Of a stretch of 6,361 bases of DNA, positions 1 to 4,926 are shown piece after piece. The first letter of the stretch is position 1; the number at the start of each line of letters is the position of its first letter. The position numbers and the translations under genes are program-made. Below the pieces are notes generated by a model, which had not been told where the DNA came from, ran no database searches, and saw only the letters and a list, made by a program, of their open reading frames with translations. Origin of the DNA: Micrococcales bacterium UBA3913 (GTDB lineage: Bacteria > Actinomycetota > Actinomycetes > Actinomycetales > Microbacteriaceae); assembly GCA_002391425.1 (NCBI GenBank), contig DGEZ01000066.1, positions 1 through 6,361 on the forward strand. Reading direction: 5' to 3'.

Positions 1-381
1 CTCGATAACGGCGAACGATGTCGGCCACATCTGCCCCTCATCCAGGCGTGCGTGTTCACTGAAGCCGACCGTTCCGTATCGTGTGTCGAATTTGGATGCG
101 GGCTGGAAGAACACGACCACCTGACCTTCCCGAGCGTAGGAGGGAAAGCCGTACCAGGTCTTCGGGTTCAGGTCTGGGGCGGCGGCGTCGATGACCTCGT
201 GCAGCATCTCGGCTATGGCGCGATCCGTGCCGGTGAGCGCGGCGATCGCATCCTGACATGCCTGTCGTTCACGCTCTCGCTTGGCTGCGCCTTTGACTCC
301 AGCGTTTGAACGGAGCTCGGCGGCGCGCTGGCGAACGGCCTCTCGCTCCTGCTGTGACAGCCCGTCTGTCGACTCCGGCAT
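1..381 (-). CDS. DUF1801 family protein, C-terminus cut by window edge
   Basis: The minus frame is open from an ATG at 381 down to base 1, giving 127 codons with no stop, so the gene runs off the left edge. The first ~45 residues are charged and helical (MPESTDGLSQQEREAV, then an Arg/Lys/Glu-rich stretch). The body then reads AIAEMLHEVIDAAAPDLNPK, TWYGFPSYAREGQVVVFF, and later YGTVGFSEHARL with MWPTSFA. The W-Y-G-F/M-P-x-Y signature, the V-FF-Q strand and the MWPT block are typical of DUF1801 proteins, a small alpha/beta fold sometimes annotated YdhG-like or 'iron chaperone'; the biochemical role is not firmly known. Compared with the family, only about 20-25 residues should be missing. The start is supported by a strong SD, GAGGAGG at 387-393, 5 nt upstream. 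The gene is divergent from the DoxX-like gene and shares a 126-bp control region with it. Confidence 0.85.
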   Translation of the reverse strand, partial: MPESTDGLSQQEREAVRQRAAELRSNAGVKGAAKRERERQACQDAIAALTGTDRAIAEMLHEVIDAAAPDLNPKTWYGFPSYAREGQVVVFFQPASKFDTRYGTVGFSEHARLDEGQMWPTSFAVIE

Positions 382-410
382 GAGATCCTCCTCGATCGAT
401 ATCGCTCCGG

Positions 411-460
411 CGGAATACTTACTGCACAGAAACGCTTACGTGAAAGTGCAAGTAATTTAT
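411..460. promoter_or_regulatory. Candidate operator/promoter between divergent DUF1801 and DoxX-like genes
   Basis: The 126-bp divergent gap (382-507) holds nested inverted repeats. TTACTGCAC (419-427) mirrors GTGCAAGTAA (446-455) with one base missing in the left arm. Inside it, TTACGTG (436-442) mirrors CAAGTAA (449-455) at six of seven positions. The repeats are AT-richer than their surroundings and lie where the promoters should be. A GGAAT at 412-416 followed after 18 nt by CTT (435-437) resembles, with one mismatch, the GGAAT-N18-GTT promoter of SigR/SigH-type sigma factors. No convincing sigma-70 -35/-10 pair was found. The repeats are seen directly; the operator and promoter roles are inference. 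HxlR- or MarR-type regulators often bind TTAC...GTAA sites and often control DoxX-like genes, but no such regulator lies in the window. Confidence 0.35.
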
Positions 461-507
461 GCGGGGCATCAGCCTCGCTCCACACAGCACCCTTTGGAGT
501 ACTCACT

Positions 508-873
508 ATGACAGTCATTCTCTGGATCATCAACGCCCTGCTCGCCCTGTCTTTCTTCGGCGCGGGCGTGATGAAGCTGTCGCGAAAGCGCGACGCGATC
601 ATCTCCTCCGGGATGGGATGGGCGAACGACTTCTCGAGCACGTCGGTCAAGCTGATCGGCCTCGCCGAGGCGCTCGGCGCACTCGGACTGATCCTGCCGC
701 TGGCAACCGGGATTGCGAGCATCCTGACGCCGATCGCTGCGGGCTGCCTCACCGTACTGATGTTGGGCGCAGTCGTGGTTCACATTCGCCGTCACGAACC
801 CGCAACGCCCGCGCTTGTGCTCGCCCTTGTCGCATTGGTCAGCGCGGTCCTGGGATTCCTCGTCGTGCTCTAG
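508..873 (+). CDS. DoxX-like four-helix membrane protein
   Basis: This encodes a 121-residue, very hydrophobic protein with four predicted transmembrane segments: about residues 3-21 (ILWIINALLALSFFGAGVMK), 47-67 (LIGLAEALGALGLILPL), 72-92 and 101-120. The pattern A-L-S-FFGAGVMKL in helix 1, then L-I-G-L-A-E-A-L-G-A-L-G-L-I-L-P, is characteristic of the DoxX / DoxX-like (DoxX_2) superfamily, and the length is normal. Family members are poorly characterised. Some take part in quinone-linked or thiosulfate-oxidation complexes, or in membrane-associated oxidoreductase complexes with superoxide dismutase in mycobacteria, so the substrate here is unknown. The ATG is preceded by GGAG (496-499) with 8 nt spacing. 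The gene is divergent from the DUF1801 gene and converges on the GNAT gene with only 14 bp between stops. No terminator hairpin fits that gap, so the two transcripts probably overlap. Confidence 0.85.
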   Translation: MTVILWIINALLALSFFGAGVMKLSRKRDAIISSGMGWANDFSSTSVKLIGLAEALGALGLILPLATGIASILTPIAAGCLTVLMLGAVVVHIRRHEPATPALVLALVALVSAVLGFLVVL

Positions 874-887
874 CCGACACGGCAAGT

Positions 888-1580
888 TCAGTATGAACCC
901 AGTGGACGCTTCTGGAGCCCGAGCGTGTCGAAATTCTGTGGCGACAGCCATGCGTCAATCGCACGCTTTCGCGCCGGCCAGCGGTCTTCTGTGAGCGAGA
1001 ACCAGGCGGTGTCCCGGTTTCTTCCCTTGTAGACGACCGCATGGCTGAACACTCCCTCGAACTCGAAACCCAGACGCCGTGCTGCCGCCTGCGAGGGTGC
1101 ATTCAGGCTGTCGCATTTCCACTCGCAGCGCCGATAGTGAAGCTCGTCGAAGACATGCGAAAGCAGCAACGCATGCGCCTCCGTCGACATTCGCGTGCGT
1201 TGCATTCGGGGCGAGAACGTCACCCACCCGATCTCGATAACGCCGTTGTCTCTGTCGATGCGCATCAACGAGAGAAAACCGACGGCGCGGCGCGTCAGAT
1301 GATCGACCACCGCGAAGTAGAGCGGGTCTCGAGACTCCTCGATCCCTGACAGATATTCCCGGAAGTCCTCCAGCCGATCAAACGGTCCGACACCCATATA
1401 CGTCCACAGCGATGGGCCTGCGGGAGAAAGCGACTGCCACAGCCCGGCGGCGTGGGCACCAACATCCAGGGGATCGAGACTGCAGTAGCGCCCCACGATG
1501 ACGCGGTGCGAAGGATGCTCGCGCCGAGTCCAATCGGAGACCGCAGGCCCGATCGGCTGCCCGAACTCATTCATTGGCAT
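888..1580 (-). CDS. GNAT family N-acetyltransferase (RimJ/RimL-like)
   Basis: This encodes a 230-residue acetyltransferase. The GNAT core covers about residues 30-180: N-terminal strand and helices (HRVIVGRYCSLDPLDV), the beta2-beta4 sheet (PLYFAVVDHLTRRAVGFLSLMRI), the strand before the pyrophosphate loop (IEIGWVTFSP), the acetyl-CoA loop region QRTRMSTEA (about 127-135), then YRRCEWKCDSLNAPSQAAAR and LGFEFEG (to about 176). The N-A-P-S-x-x-A-A-x-R-L-G-F block is the usual RimJ/RimL-type GNAT signature. The acetyl acceptor cannot be told from sequence. An upstream in-frame start at 1625 exists, but the ATG at 1580 has GGGAGG (1589-1594) 8 nt upstream and gives the natural N-terminus (MPMNEFGQPIGP), so it is preferred. 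A second ATG at 1574 is too far from that SD. The transposase remnant lies 114 bp upstream on the same strand, so part of the GNAT promoter may come from insertion-sequence DNA. Confidence 0.88.
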   Translation of the reverse strand: MPMNEFGQPIGPAVSDWTRREHPSHRVIVGRYCSLDPLDVGAHAAGLWQSLSPAGPSLWTYMGVGPFDRLEDFREYLSGIEESRDPLYFAVVDHLTRRAVGFLSLMRIDRDNGVIEIGWVTFSPRMQRTRMSTEAHALLLSHVFDELHYRRCEWKCDSLNAPSQAAARRLGFEFEGVFSHAVVYKGRNRDTAWFSLTEDRWPARKRAIDAWLSPQNFDTLGLQKRPLGSY

Positions 1581-1661
1581 CAGGTGGACCTCCCTACTCT
1601 CATCACAGCGCCACGGGTACACCAATCAAGACTCCCACTATTCGCACCCGGCCACAGCGGA

Positions 1662-1690
1662 ATTACTCACGGCGACTCGGGCGGACTCAA
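1662..1690 (-). promoter_or_regulatory. Candidate sigma-70-like promoter for the GNAT gene, just behind the transposase stop
   Basis: On the minus strand, TTGAGT (plus positions 1685-1690, four of six to TTGACA) is followed after exactly 17 nt by AGTAAT (1662-1667, four of six to TATAAT). It starts 4 bp beyond the transposase stop codon and reads toward the GNAT start at 1580, leaving a leader of about 75 nt. This is a weak match in GC-rich DNA and the call is inference. If the insertion-sequence end extends past 1662, this would be an outward-reading promoter carried by the element. Confidence 0.25.
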
Positions 1691-1694
1691 CCCG

Positions 1695-2402
1695 TCAGCG
1701 CAACAGTGCTCGGAGTTTATCGGCTGGGGTATCGAAGTCGAGCGTTTTCCTGGGCCTGGAGTTCAGCCGTGCGGCGATGACATCAAGATCGGCTTGGGTG
1801 AGGTCTTTCATGCTGACGCCCTTGGGGAAGTATTGACGCAGCAACCTGTTCGTGGGGGTGCCCCCATCGGCGGTTCCCGATGGGGGAGTCTCGTTCGTGC
1901 CACGCTGCCACGGGCTTCGCGGATCCGCGAAGTAGACGTCGAGACCAGTGTTACGCGCGACGGTCTTGTGATCTGCAAGCTCCATCCCACGGTCCCAGGT
2001 CAGTGAACGACGCAACTGCCCCGGAAGTAGGTTCATCTCGCGTGAGAGCCCGGCGGTGACAGACTTCATGTCGCGCCCATCGATCTGAACAAGGACGGTG
2101 AACCGTGTCGCACGCTCAACGACAGTCGCGATCTGAGTGACACCCCGGCCGAGGAGGAGATCTCCCTCCCAATGACCTGGGATCACGCGATCTTCAGCTT
2201 CAGCGGGGCGTTCGGAGATCGAGACCGCGTCCTTGATCTGTGAACGCCATTGACCGGTGACGTTGTTGTGAACGTTGCGGCGGATCGGCCGCCCGGATCG
2301 CAGATGCTTCTGCAGTTCCTTCGCGAGCACACCACGCGACTGTATAAACAACGACTTGTAGATCGTCTCGTGTGACACGTGCATCCTGCTCCCCGCCGGA
2401 TA
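1695..2402 (-). pseudogene. IS30-family transposase, N-terminally truncated remnant
   Basis: The ATG at 2384 opens 229 codons to a TGA at 1695-1697, and residues P-A-G-S-R just upstream of that ATG (to about 2402) also look native. An in-frame TAA follows at 2406-2408. The remnant begins at YPAGSRMHVSHETIYKSL, which in complete IS30 transposases (roughly 300-400 residues) comes after the DNA-binding domain, so about 100-150 N-terminal residues are missing. The DDE catalytic triad is visible: D75 in EGDLLLG, D131 in TWDRGMEL and E165 in RGTNE, with 33 residues between the last two as expected. The C-terminal RQYFPKG and RPRKTLDF motifs are intact. Directly after E165 a stretch TPPSGTADGGTP, not found in typical family members (which read NENTNRLLRQYFPKG or similar), is encoded by a GC-rich palindrome. 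Without the DNA-binding domain it is unlikely to transpose. No terminal inverted-repeat pair or target duplication could be assigned. The break lies about 55 bp from the peroxiredoxin start. Confidence 0.86.
1861..1886. repeat. Perfect GC-rich palindrome inserted in frame in the transposase gene
   Basis: CCCCCATCGG (1861-1870), a 6-nt loop CGGTTC, then CCGATGGGGG (1877-1886) form a perfect 10-bp stem. A further GGGGG at 1854-1858 can pair alternatively with the left arm. The block lies right after the catalytic Glu codon of the IS30 transposase and accounts for about 11-12 extra residues (net about +33 nt). The frame stays open to the normal C-terminus. The hairpin is seen directly; that it is an insertion is judged from the conserved family sequence on both sides. 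Confidence 0.8.
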
Positions 2403-2424
2403 ACATTAGCCTGAAGGTTCAGGC
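2401..2424 (+). promoter_or_regulatory. Candidate -10 box and palindromic operator upstream of the peroxiredoxin gene
   Basis: Between the transposase break and the peroxiredoxin start lies the palindrome GCCTGAA-GG-TTCAGGC (2409-2424), with 7-bp perfect arms and a 2-nt centre. It is preceded by TAACAT (2401-2406), four of six to a -10 box; no good -35 box is seen at 16-18 nt upstream. The short-spaced dyad resembles sites of dimeric regulators such as MerR/SoxR-like or TetR-like proteins, but the family cannot be told and no regulator gene is in the window. If TAACAT is the -10, the dyad would overlap the transcription start and could act as a repressor site. Confidence 0.35.
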
Positions 2425-2458
2425 GCCCACACGGGCCCGAGGAAAAGAGACGAGCACT

Positions 2459-2929
2459 ATGACCACCAGCGAAAACCACACCCTCCCCATCGGCTCCGTC
2501 GTCCCGGACTTCACGCTGCCCGGTACGTCCGCAGAGCCGGTCACCCTCAGCACGATCGCAACGCCCACCGTGCTTGTGTTCTTCCCCTTCGCCTTCTCCG
2601 GAATCTGCACCGGCGAGCTGTGTGAGCTCAGAGACAACCTCGCGATTTTCACACGCGCCGGCATCCGGTTGCTGGGGATCTCCACCGACCCCGCGTTCAC
2701 CCTCAAGCAGTTCAAGAGCACAGAAGGATATGAGTTCGACCTGCTTTCGGACTTCTGGCCACACGGTGAGGTCAGCCGTGCGTACGGCGTGTTCGACGAA
2801 AAAGGCGGACACGCGATTCGGGGCAGCTTCCTTGTCGACGCGGATCGGGTCCTACGCTGGGCCGTTGTCAACCCGGCAAGCCAGGCGCGCAGCCTCACCG
2901 GTTATGAGGACGCCATCGCCGCTCTGTGA
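2459..2929 (+). CDS. ahpE: AhpE/BCP-type peroxiredoxin
   Basis: This encodes a 156-residue cytoplasmic thiol peroxidase, expected to reduce hydrogen peroxide, organic peroxides or peroxynitrite. The order is VVPDFTLPGTSAEPVTLS, the strand VLVFFPFAF, the active-site loop SGICTGELCELRDN with peroxidatic C50, then FDLLSDFWPHGEVSRAYGVF and RGSFLVDADRVLRWAV. The pattern F-P-x-A-F-x-G-I-C-x-G-E-L and the block LLSDFWPHG-V-AYGVF match the mycobacterial AhpE group closely. Mycobacterial AhpE works with one cysteine, whereas here a second cysteine, C55, lies five residues on, the position of the resolving cysteine in Escherichia coli BCP. An intramolecular C50-C55 disulfide is therefore possible. The length is normal. 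The frame is open upstream into the transposase remnant, but the ATG at 2459 gives the family N-terminus; its SD is weak (AAAGAG, ~2444-2449, or GAGG at 2439-2442). It converges on the aquaporin gene, 58 bp away. The symbol is by resemblance. Confidence 0.92.
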   Translation: MTTSENHTLPIGSVVPDFTLPGTSAEPVTLSTIATPTVLVFFPFAFSGICTGELCELRDNLAIFTRAGIRLLGISTDPAFTLKQFKSTEGYEFDLLSDFWPHGEVSRAYGVFDEKGGHAIRGSFLVDADRVLRWAVVNPASQARSLTGYEDAIAAL

Positions 2930-2933
2930 GTGA

Positions 2934-2954
2934 CCGCCCGCTCCACGCGGACGG
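2934..2954. terminator. Possible bidirectional terminator between peroxiredoxin and aquaporin genes
   Basis: CCGCCCGC (2934-2941), loop TCCAC, GCGGACGG (2947-2954) form an 8-bp stem with one mismatch. It begins 5 bp after the peroxiredoxin stop, in the 58-bp gap between two convergent genes. No T-tract follows on either strand, which is common in high-GC actinomycetes but makes the call weak. Confidence 0.3.
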
Positions 2955-2987
2955 CCACCACCACGAGCGTCATCCAACACAGCTGCT

Positions 2988-3770
2988 TCAGGCCAGCGTC
3001 AACTTTTTCCCGAACAGTGACTTGTAGCTGAACCCAGCGATCAGGCCACCGAGGATCGGAAAGACGATGAACACCCACAGCTGTGCCCACGCCCAGCTAC
3101 CGCCGTACACTGCAGCGGCCAGAGAGCGCGCCGGGTTCACCGAGGTGTTATCCACGGGAATCGTCACCAGGTGGATGAGCGTGAGGCTCAGGCCAATGGC
3201 CAGTGGGGCAAACCCGACAGCACCAATACGCGCGGTCGTCCCGAGAACCACATATACGAAGAGCGCCGTGAACACGATCTCCACCACGATCGCCCCTCCG
3301 ATGCCGAACCCACCCGGGGAGTGCTCGCCGAAGCCGTTGGATGCGAATCCACCCTCCGCAGCGCTCGAGAAGAAGTCACTATTCGACGCGGCAATCAGTG
3401 CAATGAGCGACGAACCGAGGATGCCTCCGACCACCTGTGCAGCAATGTAGCCGACAGTCTCGCGCCATGGAAACCTGCCAGCTGCGGCCAGGCCCAGGGT
3501 GATCGCGGGGTTGAAGTGGCCTCCTGAGATGGGGCCAAAAGTGTATGCGCCAACGACCACAGTCAATCCGAAGGCTAAGGCCACCCCCAGGTGCCCCACT
3601 CCCACAATGTTGTCCGTCGAACTGGGAAACGTGGCGTTAAAGATGGCGGTACCAATTCCGCCTGCGACGAGAAGGAACGTCCCCAGGGCCTCGGCAATCA
3701 GCCGATACCCCAAATCAGACTCCCCCGGCGCTGGTCCAGAATCACGAGAAATAACCTGGTCAGCACTCAA
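2988..3770 (-). CDS. aqpZ: AqpZ-type aquaporin (water-selective MIP channel)
   Basis: This encodes a 260-residue inner-membrane channel with six transmembrane helices and two half-helices carrying the NPA boxes: GGHFNPAITLG (NPA at 87-89) and DNTSVNPARS (NPA at 212-214). The aromatic/arginine filter reads F67 (GVALAFGL), H200 (TLIHLV), T209 and R215, the four residues that define water-selective AqpZ rather than glycerol facilitators. H2O2 permeation is possible but not shown. A longer frame to a GTG at 3833 exists, and another GTG lies at 3792-3794. The TTG at 3768-3770 is chosen because AAAGGA (3778-3783) stands 7 nt upstream and neither GTG has a clear SD. Even so, the protein carries a polar N-tail of about 20 residues before helix 1 (E. 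coli AqpZ is 231 residues). The extracellular loop around residues 130-156 is Gly/Ser-rich and longer than usual. It is convergent with the peroxiredoxin gene and divergent from the VKOR gene. Confidence 0.93.
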   Translation of the reverse strand: MSADQVISRDSGPAPGESDLGYRLIAEALGTFLLVAGGIGTAIFNATFPSSTDNIVGVGHLGVALAFGLTVVVGAYTFGPISGGHFNPAITLGLAAAGRFPWRETVGYIAAQVVGGILGSSLIALIAASNSDFFSSAAEGGFASNGFGEHSPGGFGIGGAIVVEIVFTALFVYVVLGTTARIGAVGFAPLAIGLSLTLIHLVTIPVDNTSVNPARSLAAAVYGGSWAWAQLWVFIVFPILGGLIAGFSYKSLFGKKLTLA

Positions 3771-4181
3771 TGCAATATCCTTTCGTTTCTGCACATCAGC
3801 CTGATGAAATATGTACGGCCGCTGAGACCACACACTGTGACATTACCCCCGCAGGTGCCCGCCCGATGCACGGCACACCCGCAGCCAATGGGCCTCATGT
3901 ACGTGTGTTACGTCACCTCCTCGCGGACGCGCGTGAAGCGTTGGCCCCCCGTCCGCACCGACGGCGCTATCGGGAGGCCCGCGCCTCACCTCATTTGTCC
4001 AGGGCTGGCGTCCATGGCGCTGTGGCCGCTATATTTCGTACCTCGACCACGGCCGCGTTGTACCGGATCTACGATCTATTCCTGCTCATCCCCACGCACA
4101 GCGGATGCTCAATAGGTGGCTCCTCGCTCGGGGACCCACACATCCGCTACACAACTGATACCACGGGGAAAGCGAGCAAAT
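3771..4181. other. 411-bp divergent gap between aquaporin and VKOR genes, no gene supported
   Basis: No credible coding region was found. The plus frames are open for long distances, but they translate to Arg/Pro/His-rich sequence without SD sites or family motifs, as expected for GC-rich noncoding DNA. Visible items are an AT-rich TATATT at 4030-4035 (a good -10 box but with no -35 at 16-18 nt), two ACGT cores close together (3900-3913, within GTACGTGTGTTACGTCAC), and the aquaporin SD at 3778-3783. The gap is much longer than the other divergent gaps here and must hold both promoters. It could also hold a small RNA or a decayed gene. Confidence 0.6.
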
Positions 4182-4874
4182 ATGACCGCGCCTGTTTCAC
4201 CGGGGACACACGCATCCCTGATTCACACGGACGACTCCGCTGCCCCCGGCACGGAGCCGCCAAGCCCGTCGGCACCCAGTGCGCACACCACCGGTATCCG
4301 TGCCCCTCTCGGCGTCGGCGTGCTCTGGATCGTCACCGGGCTGGTCGGGTTTGGCACCGCATTCCTGCTCATCAACGAGGTCTTGCTCGCCGCCCAGGGC
4401 CAGGACCTCATCGTCCAGTGCGATGTCAACAGCGTGCTGTCGTGTTCCCCCAACTTTTTCGCACCCGCGGGTAACCTGCTCGGGTTCCCGAACAGCCTCA
4501 TCGGTGTGGCGCTCTTCCCCGCACCCGTAATCGTCGGGGTGAGCACGCTCGCCCGGACCCATTTCCCGGTGTGGTACTGGCGAATCTTCTCGGCGACGAT
4601 CGCGGCGGCGTGGATGCTGTGCCTCTGGTTCCAGTGGTTCTCCGTGTGGGGCAGGCGCAGCTTGTGCCCCATCTGCGAGGTCACCTGGCTGGCGGTCATC
4701 CCCATGTTCTGGTACACGCTGGCGTGGACGATCAAGGCTGGCATCTGGGGTCGCGGACAGCGCACCACATCCGCCGGGTCATGGTTGTACGACTGGGCGT
4801 GGGTGCTCGCTGCGACGAACGTGCTCGTCGTCGCCGTCGTGTCGCAGATTTTCCTGAACTGGATGGGTTTGTAG
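4182..4874 (+). CDS. Vitamin K epoxide reductase (VKOR) family membrane protein
   Basis: This encodes a 230-residue integral membrane enzyme that, in bacteria, reoxidises the periplasmic or extracytoplasmic disulfide donor DsbA by passing electrons to quinone. Residues 1-42 are a polar Pro/Ser/Thr-rich cytoplasmic tail. Helix 1 starts at about 43 (PLGVGVLWIVTGLVGFGTAF). The loop carries the shuttle cysteine pair C80 and C88 (QCDVNSVLSCSPNFF), followed by the family GFPNSLIG motif with S105. Further helices lead to the quinone-side redox pair C162-P-I-C165 (SLCPICEVTWLAV), and a last helix covers about 205-228. All four catalytic cysteines and the conserved serine are present, so it should be active. 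The ATG at 4182 is preferred over an upstream GTG at 4116 because it gives the usual N-terminus. The SD is modest: AGCGAG at 4171-4176, or GGGGA at 4165-4169. No DsbA-like partner is in the window. It converges on the VTT-protein gene with a 52-bp gap. Confidence 0.92.
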   Translation: MTAPVSPGTHASLIHTDDSAAPGTEPPSPSAPSAHTTGIRAPLGVGVLWIVTGLVGFGTAFLLINEVLLAAQGQDLIVQCDVNSVLSCSPNFFAPAGNLLGFPNSLIGVALFPAPVIVGVSTLARTHFPVWYWRIFSATIAAAWMLCLWFQWFSVWGRRSLCPICEVTWLAVIPMFWYTLAWTIKAGIWGRGQRTTSAGSWLYDWAWVLAATNVLVVAVVSQIFLNWMGL

Positions 4875-4889
4875 CGCTGGGGATGCTGG

Positions 4890-4910
4890 GGCGGTACCCT
4901 CAGTACGGCC
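4890..4910. terminator. Possible terminator between VKOR and VTT-protein genes
   Basis: GGCGGTAC (4890-4897), loop CCTCA, GTACGGCC (4903-4910) form an 8-bp stem with one mismatch, in the 52-bp gap between convergent genes. It has the same geometry (8 bp, one mismatch, 5-nt loop) as the hairpin at 2934-2954. There is no T-tract, so the call is weak. Confidence 0.27.
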
Positions 4911-4926
4911 ATCCACGCGTTACAGG

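Noticed and set aside
213..951. Long minus frames over the DoxX-like gene (213-752 and 469-951)
   Set aside because: Both are antisense to a clear four-helix membrane protein with its own SD, and they read as Arg/Ser/His-rich sequence. They also overlap the DUF1801 and GNAT genes.
1452..2006. A 184-codon plus frame opposite the GNAT start and the transposase
   Set aside because: The opposite strand carries recognisable DDE transposase motifs, and this frame shows no motif or SD.
2485..2494. CCCCATCGGC in the peroxiredoxin gene resembles one arm of the transposase palindrome
   Set aside because: Only about 10 bases match, there is no second arm, and it lies in normal conserved coding sequence (LPIGSVVP). 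Chance is the simpler explanation.
3770..4474. A 234-codon plus frame crossing the aquaporin/VKOR gap
   Set aside because: It has no SD, is Arg/His/Pro-rich, and overlaps the VKOR gene in the wrong frame for 290 bp. No recognisable domain is seen.
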